Assembly (NCBI RefSeq): GCF_028898845.1
Contig: NZ_CP118574.1
Span: forward strand, 7,117,001 to 7,181,000
DNA length: 64,000 nucleotides
Direction of reading: 5' to 3'
From: Streptomyces sp. WZ-12
Lineage (GTDB): Bacteria > Actinomycetota > Actinomycetes > Streptomycetales > Streptomycetaceae
Within the stretch, counting starts at the first letter, position 1. Each line of letters starts with the position of its first letter. The notes under the pieces are model-generated. The model was not told the origin of the DNA, ran no database searches, and worked only from the letters and a program-made list of their open reading frames with translations. The position numbers were made by a program, and so were the translations under genes. Shown piece by piece: positions 7,285 to 16,056 of the stretch.

Positions 7285-7307
7285 TTGACGTTGCACAACA
7301 ACGTCAA
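7285..7307. promoter_or_regulatory. Operator-like dyad 2
   Basis: TTGACGTTG-cacaa-CAACGTCAA is a perfect 9-bp inverted repeat with a 5-nt spacer, 170 bp from the matching dyad at 7115-7137. A looser half site (TTGACGATGTGTCA) lies near 7600. Confidence 0.45.
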
Positions 7308-8478
7308 GGGTGGGGAGTGTGGTCGGTGGTGTCGGGAGTGGCTCTGCGCTGTGGTGCGACCGCATGGCCCGCAACGGCGGTGTGCCGGCGCGTATTGGCG
7401 CCCGTGTCCCTTGTCGCGGTAAGCGCTACGAGGCCCACACGCGCGCCCTGTGTGACTCTCCGGTCGTGGCGCCCGACTGGGGCGTCGGCGATTGGGGCGG
7501 GGCGGTTACGCGCCTTGCCGGAACCGTCGCTCGTGGGGCGCCTTGTGATGAGCGCGCGGAGTTGTCACGCAAGGAAAGGTGATGCCGTGTCAGTTTTTTT
7601 ACTTGACGATGTGTCATATTGCGCTGCCATTGCGCCCCGTCGTCGCGCCGTTACAGCACCCCGCGATTGGTCTATCTTGGTACGCGCTTCAATGACTCTC
7701 CGCCATGGCTACCCTGCGTTCCCCGCAAGGTTTTTCGGGGGCGACGGGGAAACGCCCATACCCCTACTCCCATATAGGCAGAGAGAGGCGCTGAGGTGCT
7801 CCCGCGCTCTGGCTGCGCATGCCCCTCATTGTCTACGCTGTGTGCGTATCAACTCTCCGTGTTGCGTGATGGTCCGTTAGTCAGGGTGTGGCCCCACGGG
7901 GTGCCCTGAAATCTGATGCAGTATCAGAATGCCGCGAGCGACCTTTTGCACCTTTTGCCGCTCGCCTTTCGCCGGTACTTTCCGTGACCTTTTCTGTGGC
8001 GCTGTGTGCGGGTGCGTTCCACGCTGCGTATGCGGCAGCACGCACGACCCTTGACAGCTGCGAGCTTTCTTCTCTCGCGTCGGCGGGAACCTTGTCCAAA
8101 CGCGCGTTTGGTCTGTGTGATACCTGGCGCAAGCGACATTCGCGGACATCTTGAAACGCGTGCCAATGATGCTGCGGCGTGTGATGTGTGCCACTCTCTT
8201 GCGAAAGGTCACCCAAAGTGACACCCCCCACCCTTAAACGTGCGCTTGTGAAAAGCGCCCCCTGGTGTCACTCTCGGCACGAGGCCCTGACGGTGAGGCA
8301 GTATCAGGCAATATGGGCGATGTCGCTTAGCGTGACGTCCGCTCAGGCCGGAAAACGGGCCCATTCTCACCATGTGCAGTCGAATCCTCGTCACCTGACG
8401 ATCTATCAAGCTGATTGGGCGTCAGGTTGGCGCTGCGGTGTTCCCTCGTCGGCGACTGATCAGGTGCTGGGCATGCGA
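7308..8478. other. Mostly non-coding control region
   Basis: About 1.2 kb where open frames exist on both strands but show no consistent codon bias, no convincing ribosome sites and no recognisable products. The weakest candidate worth recording is a plus-strand frame at 7364-7582 (MARNGGVPARIGARVPCRGK), with moderate GC3. The region has poly-T tracts (near 7593), several inverted repeats and many stop codons in the likely frames. It could hold promoters, a second structured RNA or part of an origin; I cannot assign a function. Confidence 0.4.
8217..8282. repeat. Nested inverted repeat
   Basis: AGTGACACC (8217-8225) and GGTGTCACT (8274-8282) form a perfect 9-bp outer stem, and an inner hairpin GCGCTT/AAGCGC lies at 8242-8258. 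The nested shape suggests an RNA structure or a replication/regulatory site; there is no T-run, so it is not a standard terminator. Confidence 0.45.
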
Positions 8479-8512
8479 AAGCCCCTGGAGAAGGTCCTCA
8501 CTCCAGGGGCTT
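8479..8512 (-). terminator. Terminator for the membrane-protein gene
   Basis: AAGCCCCTGGAG and CTCCAGGGGCTT form a perfect 12-bp stem with a 10-nt loop, 15 bases after the minus-strand stop at 8528. Confidence 0.75.
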
Positions 8513-8527
8513 CGGTGTCGCGGTGAG

Positions 8528-9367
8528 CTAGGCGTCGGCTTCCAGGGCGACGGGCTTCCGGCGGGCCTTGCGGATGAGCCAGCCGAACACGGGCAAGGTC
8601 AGTCCGATGAAGAGGAACATGATCGAGATGCCCGACAATGCGGGGCTCAGCTTCTCTTCGATCTTGAGGTCCCAGGGCGATCCCACCGTGTAGGCGATCA
8701 GGTAGCTCCCCTTCGAGATGGTGTAGGCGATGCCGAAGACGGCGGCGATGGCGGAGGAGCCATAGCCGCAGCTCGACCAGGGGCGGCCGGGCCAGTTGAG
8801 GAATGCGCTCTTGCCGCACATGAAGGCCAGCTCGGTGCACGTGAGGAACGTGTAGCCGAGGTATATGAGCAGGTAGATCCTGACTTCGGTGTCGCTGGCG
8901 TGTGCGGTGGTGAACTCGATGCCATCGTGGGCGTTGGCGCTGGACCAGAGCGGGATCATCGCGGCGAGGACGACGACGGCAACTGTGGCGCGCTGGTAGA
9001 TGGCGGTGCGTAGATAGCTGGGGTCATACGCGATGTCGACCATCGTGACCTGGAGTGCGGCGCACCAGAGGATCGCGCAGATGTGGGCGATCAACTTCGC
9101 GATGTTGTCGATGCCGGTGATGTCCGAAGCGGCCTGGTGGACGGCCGGGATGGCGAAAGTGACGCCGATGGAGCAGATGCCGAAGGCCACGGTGATCGAT
9201 CTGTTGGCCACAGTGGGCGACCGCCTGGCGCGTATGAGGCAGAGTGCGGTGACGATCGCGCCGAGGAGGGCAACGCTGCCGAAGATTGCGGCGTCCCAGG
9301 GTGTGGATGATGCCGTTGTTGTGGTGCTGTTCAAGAGCTCAGACGCCTTCCAGTGAGTCTGCCGCAT
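8528..9367 (-). CDS. Seven-helix membrane protein, MAB_1171c-like
   Basis: The 279-residue protein has about seven hydrophobic segments, for example FGSVALLGAIVTALCLI near residue 30 and SIMFLFIGLTLPVFGWLI near the C-terminus, with a basic cytoplasmic tail (RKARRKPV). This topology and its position just after an XRE regulator match the MAB_1171c/DUF6545 proteins that are paired with HTH genes in Streptomyces. Its start overlaps the end of the regulator gene by 29 nt, so the two are coupled. The function of the family is unclear; a signalling role has been proposed because of the fixed partner. Confidence 0.65.
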   Translation of the reverse strand: MRQTHWKASELLNSTTTTASSTPWDAAIFGSVALLGAIVTALCLIRARRSPTVANRSITVAFGICSIGVTFAIPAVHQAASDITGIDNIAKLIAHICAILWCAALQVTMVDIAYDPSYLRTAIYQRATVAVVVLAAMIPLWSSANAHDGIEFTTAHASDTEVRIYLLIYLGYTFLTCTELAFMCGKSAFLNWPGRPWSSCGYGSSAIAAVFGIAYTISKGSYLIAYTVGSPWDLKIEEKLSPALSGISIMFLFIGLTLPVFGWLIRKARRKPVALEADA

Positions 9368-9848
9368 ATTCTGCGGCCTCCCTCATGGTCCGGCGGCGTC
9401 GGTGCCTGCGGTTAACGTCACCTGAGTCGGGGGTCTCGTCGACAGTGTCCGTGGAGACGTGGCGCTCCAGGCCGAGCTGCTCGCGTCGCTCTTGTAGATA
9501 GGTGAGGAGGTGGGCAACTTCGTTGGGCGGTAGGTCGCGTAGGTGTCTGACGATGTCGCGGGCCGTCGAGTCGCGGTTGAGGACGTCGAGGGCGATGTAG
9601 TCGTCCCAGCCGGGGAGCAGGAAGGCTGCGGGAGCATCGAGAACCGAGGCGAGTTGGTGGACGGTGTTGATGCTGGGGTTCTCGTCCTCGCCGCGTCGCA
9701 GCTTGGAGAGTTGGCCGACTGACCCTCCGCGCGTGTACCCGGGAAGCTGCTGGATGGCGCCGGAGAGGTCGCGATTTGAGGGCAGCTCGCCGTCTGGGCG
9801 GCGTCTCCTACGCAGGAGGTAGGCCAGCTTTGCAGCGAGGGTGGGCAT
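9339..9848 (-). CDS. XRE-family transcriptional regulator
   Basis: A 169-residue protein whose N-terminal half fits a Cro/C1 helix-turn-helix: LSGAIQQLPGYTRGGSVGQLSKLRRGED... followed by INTVHQLASVLDAP. The C-terminal half is helical (LPPNEVAHLLTYLQERREQ) and probably dimerises. It is transcribed leftward, away from the integrase side, and precedes a MAB_1171c-like membrane protein. In a temperate phage the place is right for a lysogeny regulator, but this XRE/membrane pair is also common on Streptomyces chromosomes, so a moron role is possible. Confidence 0.7.
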   Translation of the reverse strand: MPTLAAKLAYLLRRRRRPDGELPSNRDLSGAIQQLPGYTRGGSVGQLSKLRRGEDENPSINTVHQLASVLDAPAAFLLPGWDDYIALDVLNRDSTARDIVRHLRDLPPNEVAHLLTYLQERREQLGLERHVSTDTVDETPDSGDVNRRHRRRRTMREAAEYAADSLEGV

Positions 9849-9944
9849 GGGGCGGGTCCGTCTGCCGGGGATGTGGGGTGTCTTGCCCGGATTTGGCTGG
9901 TCCGGTCAGGGTGGAGCAGATAACGAGCGCACTGATCACTTTAG

Positions 9945-9973
9945 TTGACAGTAGGCATTCTGCGATACATGAT
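9945..9973 (+). promoter_or_regulatory. Sigma-70 type promoter, rightward
   Basis: TTGACA and CATGAT are separated by 17 bp in the gap divergent from the XRE gene. It points to the small gene at 10123. Nearby GATCGTGATCGTCAG repeats could be regulator sites. Confidence 0.5.
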
Positions 9974-10122
9974 CGTGATCGTCAGTAACAGACCAAGTGC
10001 GCCGTTTTCGGGTGCATGCTCGCCCGGCAGGGCAGGCGCGTGCGCACCATCAAGTGTTCGAATCTTGTTCGATATGGTGGGCGTGCAGCAGGACAACGTC
10101 TTTCGGGGGCGAGGGGGTAGGG

Positions 10123-10428
10123 ATGCGTAATCTGCCGAACCAGTGGCGCGGCGGAAGGGGGGATGGGGCCGCCCTGGACGGCGAGGTCGGCCCTGCTCGT
10201 GTGGGACGGCAGAGGGGGAGTCGCTTGGGGGGAACCGTGGAGCTGGGTGCGGACTCGGTTGAAGCCAAGCTCCTGTACGCCTTCGGTGGGTTGGACGGGC
10301 TGCCGTTCGTGGTCAACCGGAACACTGGGGAAGTGCGTTACGTGGTGCCCTCTGACTGGGAACGCCGGCTGCTGCGGCAGATGGCCGATGAAGTTCGTGC
10401 ATCGTCAGGAGTGCAGGAAGCGGCGTGA
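10123..10428 (+). CDS. Hypothetical protein, 101 aa
   Basis: ATG 10123 follows GAGGGGGTAGG. The C-terminal two thirds look like a folded domain: VEAKLLYAFGGLDGLPFVVN then EVRYVVPSDWERRLLRQM. The N-terminal 35 residues are Gly/Arg-rich and may be disordered. It is the first rightward gene after the regulator, so in a lambda-like logic it is where a Cro-like or antirepressor gene would sit, but no DNA-binding motif is visible. Family not recognised. Confidence 0.55.
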   Translation: MRNLPNQWRGGRGDGAALDGEVGPARVGRQRGSRLGGTVELGADSVEAKLLYAFGGLDGLPFVVNRNTGEVRYVVPSDWERRLLRQMADEVRASSGVQEAA

Positions 10429-10493
10429 CTGCCCAGCCGGCGCGTTCATCCTCTGACAGGGCGCCCATCTATGGCGTATGGGTTTGATCAAAA

Positions 10494-10504
10494 GAGCACT
10501 GCTC
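10494..10504. promoter_or_regulatory. Palindrome GAGCACTGCTC upstream of 10618 gene
   Basis: GAGCA-C-TGCTC lies about 120 bp before the 10618 gene and just downstream of a possible -35 (TTGATC, 10484). A related palindrome occurs at 11326-11340 and related half sites at 59130-59156, so a shared regulator is possible. Confidence 0.35.
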
Positions 10505-10617
10505 ATGCATACCAACTAGTGCGCACCTGTTACAGTCGCCCGTGCAACCCTACGAGGGCGGTTGCGGGCGTGCCTGCAACCAGCTGCGAGGTGTAAACAC
10601 GACTGCTGGGAGACGGT

Positions 10618-11259
10618 ATGGGTGGGATCTGCGGGTACGAACTGCACGGCGAAGATCTGTGTGGTGCGCAGGTGAAGGGCCGCCCATACCCGGTCAGCCT
10701 CAATGGCGAGAACTACGAGGTCTGGCTGTGTGGGCAGCATGTTGCCCCCACCGAACGTTTCCTGAAGAAGCTCATCAAGGGCAACCAGGCGGCCCCCGAT
10801 GGAGCCAAGAAAGTCTGGCGCGATGACACTGGCTTCCTGGCCACCTCGGATGACATCAAGTCGTGGCTGAAGCGGGCCTGGGAGAGCAACCCAAAGCTCT
10901 TCTTGGATGACGCTGAGAAGGAAGCCGTTCAAGCTCTCGTCGAGATGATGACCAGCGACCGACCGCAGCACCGCCAAGGGCGGATGCCTGACAAGTGCAT
11001 CGCCGCCTGGCGACGGTTGCGCTCAACCGTCGATGACGCCGACGGTAGCTGGGAACAGCACACCGGTGACTTGGAAGACATGGCTGAGATCCGTGGCGTG
11101 CTGCGGTACGAACTCCAGCGGAATCCCGGTCAGTTCAGTGAGAAGGAGGCCGCGCTCGTCGGAAGGTTGCCCAAGGGGGCCAATCTTCCGCCGGAGGCAT
11201 TGGTGCTCTACGGCAAGGTGATGGCCATGCACGAGGCGGCGCAAGCTAAGACCGGGTGA
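10618..11259 (+). CDS. Hypothetical protein with N-terminal Cys motif, 213 aa
   Basis: The ATG at 10618 follows GGGAGACGGT. The N-terminus MGGICGYELHGEDLCGAQ with WLCGQHV about residue 38 forms a possible zinc knuckle. The middle and C-terminus are helical and charged (SDDIKSWLKRAWESNPKLF; EIRGVLRYELQRNPGQFS). A terminator follows, so it is the last gene of its transcript. No family recognised; the layout of a small Cys domain plus helical region would fit a DNA-binding or signalling protein. Confidence 0.6.
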   Translation: MGGICGYELHGEDLCGAQVKGRPYPVSLNGENYEVWLCGQHVAPTERFLKKLIKGNQAAPDGAKKVWRDDTGFLATSDDIKSWLKRAWESNPKLFLDDAEKEAVQALVEMMTSDRPQHRQGRMPDKCIAAWRRLRSTVDDADGSWEQHTGDLEDMAEIRGVLRYELQRNPGQFSEKEAALVGRLPKGANLPPEALVLYGKVMAMHEAAQAKTG

Positions 11260-11275
11260 GCTGTCGCAGTATCAG

Positions 11276-11305
11276 GGACCCGTCCTGTAGGGGCGGGTCC
11301 TTTTT
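11276..11305 (+). terminator. Rho-independent terminator
   Basis: GGACCCG (11276-11282) pairs with CGGGTCC (11294-11300), followed by TTTTT. It ends the 10618-11259 transcript and insulates the integrase. Confidence 0.85.
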
Positions 11306-11325
11306 GCATGTCTAAACCGAACGGC

Positions 11326-11340
11326 AAGAGCAATGCTCTT
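11326..11340. promoter_or_regulatory. Palindrome AAGAGCAATGCTCTT upstream of integrase
   Basis: A perfect 7-bp inverted repeat with a 1-nt centre, about 115 bp before the integrase start. It contains GAGCAnTGCTC, as at 10494-10504. It could be a regulator site or part of an attP arm region. Confidence 0.4.
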
Positions 11341-11455
11341 GGAGTGCTCTTTGTTGGCTGTTAAGGTGATCCTCCAGGTGCTGATCAACAAGTGCACCGG
11401 ACTTCATGGGGCGGTGTAGCAATCCCGTCCGTCCTAGCCAGGGGAGAGGAACACC

Positions 11456-12523
11456 ATGCCCGCAGTCGCATACCCGGACGCGGACAAGGCCAAGGAGGAC
11501 TGGCTGGAGTCACTGCGGGGACGCACCCGGACCGAGTACGAGCGGGATGTGCGGCGCTACTTCGAACACTGCGAACGGCGCGAGACCAACCCGCTCGATG
11601 CCCGGCAAATCGACGTCGACAGCTACGCGACCTGGTTGACCGAACATGGCGTCGGACCGGCCGCGTGGAACCGAGCTCGGGCCGCCGTAAAGAGCTTCTA
11701 CAACTACGCAGCCCGCGAGACCGAACGCTGCCAGCGCAACCCTGCCGAAGGGACTCAGCGTGCGACGGTCTCGTCGAAGAAGTCGCTCGGCCTGACGAAG
11801 GAACAGGCGGAGGTGCTCCTGACGGAGGCGTACTACTCAGGCCCGCGTCTGTACGCCCTGGTGCTCCTTCTCCTGGAGACCGGTCTGCGCGTTAGCGAGG
11901 TGGTGGAAGCCGACGTCGCCGACCTCGGGACTGTGCTCAACCAGCCCGTGCTGACCACGATCGTCAAGGGTGAAGACACTCCCGTAGACACCCCCTTGAA
12001 CCGCCGGGTGTACAGCGCGCTTCTGCGCACCGTGGACGGCCGTACGAGCGGCGCGCTGTTCGTTACGCGCACCGGGAAGAGACTCACTAGGCAGGGCGCT
12101 TACGACACCATCGTGCGCCTGGCGCGCCGCGCCTTCTCTCGCCACATGCACCCGCATGACCTGCGAGCGACGTTCATTACGCTCGCCTTGGAGATGGGCA
12201 TCCCCCTCGACTTCGTCCAGGAAGCGGTGCATCACAAGGACCCCCGAACGACGAAGGACTACGACTCGCGTCGGCGCGCGCTGTCGTCCTCGCCGACGCA
12301 TGCGCTGGGGGCCCACCTCGCCCACCCCGACAAGGACGAGGAAGCCGACCACGAGTCTGCGTTCGACGCAGCTGCGGCTTCACCGACTGCGAGGACTGCT
12401 GCCTCCTCGGTACTTCCGCCAGAGTTGGCCGAGGCCCGGGACCTCCTGGAGCGGATCTACCCGTTGCTCAAGATGCGCTTCGACGGTCAAGTCAAGGAAA
12501 TTGTGGAGGAGTTGACTACATGA
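11456..12523 (+). CDS. Tyrosine-type site-specific recombinase (integrase)
   Basis: The 355-residue protein has an N-terminal SAM-like core-binding domain (RTRTEYERDVRRYFEHC, residues about 23-100) and a C-terminal catalytic domain. Visible catalytic residues are Arg in LETGLRVSEV (about residue 145), Lys near VKGED, HxxR in HPHDLRATF (about 235), His in AVHHKDPRTT, and the Tyr nucleophile in TTKDYDSRR. It would integrate the element by strand exchange through a covalent 3'-phosphotyrosine. ATG 11456 follows GGGGAGAGGAA. A C-terminal tail of about 90 residues after the tyrosine is unusually long. The next gene starts in the ATGA overlap at its stop. Confidence 0.85.
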   Translation: MPAVAYPDADKAKEDWLESLRGRTRTEYERDVRRYFEHCERRETNPLDARQIDVDSYATWLTEHGVGPAAWNRARAAVKSFYNYAARETERCQRNPAEGTQRATVSSKKSLGLTKEQAEVLLTEAYYSGPRLYALVLLLLETGLRVSEVVEADVADLGTVLNQPVLTTIVKGEDTPVDTPLNRRVYSALLRTVDGRTSGALFVTRTGKRLTRQGAYDTIVRLARRAFSRHMHPHDLRATFITLALEMGIPLDFVQEAVHHKDPRTTKDYDSRRRALSSSPTHALGAHLAHPDKDEEADHESAFDAAAASPTARTAASSVLPPELAEARDLLERIYPLLKMRFDGQVKEIVEELTT

Positions 12524-12718
12524 ACTATTCGCAAGCTGACGTCGAGTACGTCGCCATGGCCATCGCCGAAACCGATGGCGTAGGTCACATGATGGACCAC
12601 AACTGCACGAGCGGCTACGAGCTTCGGTTGACATACCAGCTCAAGGCGAAGCTCATCCTGGAAGAGATCTACCCGACGCTGCCTGGCGTGACGTACGCCC
12701 CAATGGCCATGGTCAGGG
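12520..12718 (+). pseudogene. 5' part of a MazG-like gene split by IS21
   Basis: The ATG at 12520 overlaps the integrase stop. The reading frame is open for 66 codons until the IS21 end at 12719. Removing the IS and one copy of the 7-bp duplication joins codons GTC AGG G|AG in frame with the fragment at 16356-16750, giving a protein of 197 residues. This part supplies an N-terminal extension (MNYSQADVEYVAMAIAETDG) and the start of the MazG domain (MVREFHDRFG across the joint). A downstream internal start at 12703 or 12709 would give the more usual MazG length. Inactive as it stands. Confidence 0.8.
12712..12718. repeat. Left copy of IS21 target duplication
   Basis: GTCAGGG directly precedes the left IS end and is repeated at 16349-16355, as expected for a recent IS21-family insertion. 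Confidence 0.85.
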
Positions 12719-12902
12719 TGTTTTTACCGAGGTGTTTGGGAGCCACTGTTCCGGCGAGAAGTGGGGCCAGTGCAGTTCCGGTGAGTTTGGGAGCCGGGTG
12801 GTGTGATGGTGTGTGGCATGCCGCTGTTGGCGTAATGGGTGGCTTGGGCTGTTTGGCCGTTCACGCTGTGCTTGATGATCACGGTCGTGTCAGGAGACCC
12901 GT

Positions 12903-14579
12903 GTGTCCAGGTCGCGTGAGTGGCTGTTCGAGAAGATCCGCCAGGCCCAGCGGGAGCAGGGTCTGTCGGGGCGGGCGTTGGCCGTGCGGTTCAAGGTGTC
13001 GCGGAACACGGTGCGGAAGGCACTTGCGTCACCGGTGCCGCCGAAGCGGAAGAAGCCGCCGCCGCGGCCGAGCGTGCTGGAGCCGGTGAAGGGCTTCATC
13101 GACGCGATGCTGCGTGAAGACGTGAATGCTCCGTCCAAGCAGCGGCACACCATCGTGCGGATCATGGAGCGGTTGGCGGCTGAGCACGATTTCGAGCTGG
13201 CCCGGCACACCACGGTGTGGGAGTACGTGAAGAAGCGGCGGCCGGAGATCGCCCTGGAGATGGCCGAGGGGCGCCGGTTTCTGGAGGGGATGGTTCCGCA
13301 GGCCAAGCAGCCGGGCGAGGAGGCGGAGGTCGACTTCGCGGACGTGTGGCTGGACCTGGCCGGGCAGCGGCGCAAGTGCGTGCTGTTCACGCTGCGCATG
13401 TCCTACAGCGGGAAGGCGGTGCACCGGGTCTACGCGACGCCATCCCAGGAGGCGTTCTTGGAAGGCCATGTGGAGGCGTTCGAGGCCCTGGGCGGGGTGC
13501 CGACCGTCCACATCCGGTACGACAACCTCAAGCCGGCGGTTAAACAGGTGTTGTTCGGGCGGTCGCGGGCGGAGTCGGCGAGGTGGGCGGCGTTCAAGTC
13601 CTGGTACTCCTTCTCCGCGTTCTACTGCACCCCGGGCGAAGAGGGAGCCCATGAGAAGGGTGGGGTGGAGCATGAGGGCGGTAGGTTCCGCAGGAAGCAC
13701 CTGGTCCCGCCGCCTGAGGTGGATTCACTGGCGGAGTTGAACGAGCGCCTGGCCGCGATCGACGCGGCGGAGGATGCCCGTCATGTCCACGGCCGTCCGA
13801 CCTCGATCGGGTTCGATTTCGAGCAGGAGCGCGGGTTGCTGCGTCCGGTGCCGGGCGACGGCTACGACTGCGGGATCGACCTGACGCCGGTGGTCGCCCG
13901 CAACGGCCGGATCACGGTGCGGCAGTGCTACTACTCGGTGCCGGCGAAGTTCATCGGCTCCAAGGTGCGGGTGAAGCTGCGGGCCAACGAATTGTGGGTG
14001 TTCGATGGCCGTGAAGTCGTCGCTCGGCACCCGAGGCTGACGCGCCGTTACACCTACCACGACATCCTTGACCACTACCTGGAGATCCTGCTGGTCAAGC
14101 CCGGCGCGTTCGCTGGGGCCTCCGCTCTTGCGCAGGCACGTGCGGAGGGCGGCTTTACCAAGGTCCACGAGGCGTTCTGGGCCGCGGCGAAGAAGAAGGC
14201 CGGGGACCGCGAAGGCACCCGGATGCTGATCGAGGTCCTGCTCCTGCACCGGCAACTTCCCGCCGATGCCCTGGTCACCGCGATGGAGACCTGCTTGCGG
14301 GTCGGCTCGGTCTCCACCGACCTGGTCGCGATCGAGGCCCGCAAGGCGATGGAAGGCACCGACGCCGAGGACGCCGAGTTCTCCTCGGCCCCTCCCGAGG
14401 GCGACGAGGCTGGCGAGCCGGTCGCGGATGCCGGGGGCGCCCGGGTGATCTCGCTGCATGCCCGTCGGCTGCCGCCGGACCCACGCACGTCGCTGCCTGA
14501 CATGAGCAAGTACGACCGGCTGCTGACACCGGTGGCGAAAACCCGTCAGGCCACCACGAGGAAAGGACATGGGGCATGA
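12903..14579 (+). CDS. istA: IS21 transposase IstA
   Basis: The 558-residue protein has an N-terminal helix-turn-helix (LSGRALAVRFKVSRNTVRKA, residues 20-39), a DDE catalytic core (Asp in EEAEVDFADVW about residue 142, Asp in HIRYDNLKP about 206, Glu in GAHEKGGVEHE about 248) and a C-terminal beta-barrel region before a disordered acidic tail. It starts at GTG 12903. It cuts and joins the element ends together with IstB, whose start overlaps its stop (ATGA). Confidence 0.9.
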   Translation: MSRSREWLFEKIRQAQREQGLSGRALAVRFKVSRNTVRKALASPVPPKRKKPPPRPSVLEPVKGFIDAMLREDVNAPSKQRHTIVRIMERLAAEHDFELARHTTVWEYVKKRRPEIALEMAEGRRFLEGMVPQAKQPGEEAEVDFADVWLDLAGQRRKCVLFTLRMSYSGKAVHRVYATPSQEAFLEGHVEAFEALGGVPTVHIRYDNLKPAVKQVLFGRSRAESARWAAFKSWYSFSAFYCTPGEEGAHEKGGVEHEGGRFRRKHLVPPPEVDSLAELNERLAAIDAAEDARHVHGRPTSIGFDFEQERGLLRPVPGDGYDCGIDLTPVVARNGRITVRQCYYSVPAKFIGSKVRVKLRANELWVFDGREVVARHPRLTRRYTYHDILDHYLEILLVKPGAFAGASALAQARAEGGFTKVHEAFWAAAKKKAGDREGTRMLIEVLLLHRQLPADALVTAMETCLRVGSVSTDLVAIEARKAMEGTDAEDAEFSSAPPEGDEAGEPVADAGGARVISLHARRLPPDPRTSLPDMSKYDRLLTPVAKTRQATTRKGHGA

Positions 14580-15406
14580 CCGCGATTGCGGAGCCGATCA
14601 CCGACGCGGGAAAGGTGCCGCCGCGGCGGATGTCGCTGCCCGGGGACCCGGAAGACGTGCTGATCGACGAGGCATGCCGGGACCTGAGACTCCCTGCGTT
14701 CCGCGAGCGGTTCGTCGAACTGGCTGCCACCGCGCGGCGTGAGCAGGCCACCTACAAGCAGTTCCTGCTGGAGTTGCTGCAGGTCGAGCTCGCTGACCGT
14801 GAGGTTCGCCGCCAGCAGCGGCTGGTCCGCTCCGCGAGGTTCCCCCGGCCCAAGCGGCTGGAAGACTTCGACTTCTCCAAGAATCCGAACGTCACCCCGG
14901 AGGTCGTGGCGGACCTGAAGTCGCCGGCCTGGGTCCGTGAGGGACGCCCTCTGGTGCTGATCGGCGACTCCGGCACCGGCAAGTCCCACTTGCTGATCGG
15001 GGTCGGCACCGCGATCGCCGAAGCCGGCCTCTCGGTCCGCTACACCACCACCTCCGCGCTGGTCAACGAGCTTGCCGAGGCCGATGCTGGCCGCCGCCTG
15101 TCCTCGGTGATCGCCCGCTACAGCAAGGTCGACCTTCTGTGCCTGGACGAGTTCGGATACCTCAACCTGGACCGGAAGGGTGCGAAGCTGCTGTTCCAGA
15201 TTTTCACGGAGCGGGAGGAGCGGAAGGCCACCGCGGTTGCCACAAACTCCCCGTTCGCCGAGTGGGACAAGACCTTCGGCGACGCTCGCCTCTGCGCGGC
15301 CATCGCCGATCGGATCACCTTCCGCTGCACGCTCATCCAAACCGGCACCGAGTCCTACCGTTTCCAAGCCACCGCGTCTGAACGCGCCAACGCCTCTGGA
15401 CGGTGA
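14576..15406 (+). CDS. istB: IS21 helper ATPase IstB
   Basis: A 276-residue DnaA/DnaC-like AAA+ ATPase with Walker A GDSGTGKSHLL (about residue 128), Walker B LLCLDEFGY (about 185) and the AAA+ sensor region TNSPFAEW. It remodels target DNA and activates IstA. ATG overlaps the istA stop. Length matches the family, and the gene is intact. Confidence 0.9.
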   Translation: MTAIAEPITDAGKVPPRRMSLPGDPEDVLIDEACRDLRLPAFRERFVELAATARREQATYKQFLLELLQVELADREVRRQQRLVRSARFPRPKRLEDFDFSKNPNVTPEVVADLKSPAWVREGRPLVLIGDSGTGKSHLLIGVGTAIAEAGLSVRYTTTSALVNELAEADAGRRLSSVIARYSKVDLLCLDEFGYLNLDRKGAKLLFQIFTEREERKATAVATNSPFAEWDKTFGDARLCAAIADRITFRCTLIQTGTESYRFQATASERANASGR

Positions 15407-15423
15407 GCGAACGACGCGGAGGG

Positions 15424-16056
15424 TCAGATCGGCCCGTAGATGGCGGCGCGGGCACCAGTCATGAGCGCCCAGTAGCGATCTCCATAAGACCAATGCCACC
15501 ATTCGCTGGGATAGTTCACGAAGCCCTCTTCACGCAGGCACTGGGCCAAGAGGCTGCGATTATCCCGTGCGGCCTGCGACAGCCCCGGAGCGTCAAGTGG
15601 GCATGTCCTTTCATCGCCCGTGCGGTGTCCGTTCACCGGACCGCCCATATCCAGCTCGACGCCATCGGCGTCGATGAGCGTCAGATCGATGGCGGAGCCG
15701 GCACAGTGCGGGGCCACCTCGACCGGAGAGACGAACGCGCTGGCCCGGCGCCGACGCTCGGCCGAGTCCGTGATCCCCGAAAGGCGCAAACGTTCCTCAT
15801 ACAGCGCGAACCGACGTCCTTGTTCAGCCAGGCTGCGATGGCCCTCGATGACGAGGAACCTGATGCCCGCAGGGAGCTTCTCGGACGCTGAGCGCAAGCG
15901 GTCGAGCACCCCGGCCCTGACCCGCCCACACTCCCCAGCCTCGTCCCGTTCCCGTGGGTCCAGCGTCACAGCCGGAACGGTCGCGATCTCTACCAGGGGT
16001 TCGCCACAATCGAACACAGGGATGTTGATCACCCGAGGATCGCTCAGCAAGACCAT
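15424..16056 (-). CDS. VanX/DdpX-like D-alanyl-D-alanine dipeptidase, IS21 passenger
   Basis: The 210-residue protein carries the M15 peptidase zinc site: HCAGSAIDLTL (His and Asp ligands, about residues 116-126) and EWWHWSYGDRYW (catalytic Glu and third His ligand, about 182-193), plus the substrate arginine region EGHRSLAEQ (about 70). Length is close to VanX. No signal peptide, so it should act in the cytoplasm on D-Ala-D-Ala, or on a related peptide. It faces istAB convergently, 17 bp from the istB stop, and lies inside the element's terminal repeats. No vanH or vanA ligase is nearby, so glycopeptide resistance cannot be inferred. Confidence 0.8.
   Translation of the reverse strand: MVLLSDPRVINIPVFDCGEPLVEIATVPAVTLDPRERDEAGECGRVRAGVLDRLRSASEKLPAGIRFLVIEGHRSLAEQGRRFALYEERLRLSGITDSAERRRRASAFVSPVEVAPHCAGSAIDLTLIDADGVELDMGGPVNGHRTGDERTCPLDAPGLSQAARDNRSLLAQCLREEGFVNYPSEWWHWSYGDRYWALMTGARAAIYGPI

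Noticed and set aside
7317..7880. Plus-strand frame of 187 codons
   Set aside because: Composition looks like random GC-rich translation; only a short part (7364-7582) has modest coding character.
7877..8231. Long minus-strand frames (115 and 116 aa) in the 8 kb region
   Set aside because: No ribosome sites, mixed codon bias and no recognisable protein; two overlapping frames are equally open.
7918..11275. GCAGTATCAG repeated three times (7918, 8298, 11266)
   Set aside because: Only 10 bp, irregular spacing, and one copy lies in a terminator leader; no evidence of iterons.
15424..16056. Glycopeptide (vancomycin-type) resistance
   Set aside because: A VanX-like peptidase alone, without VanH and VanA/B-type ligase genes, does not give resistance.
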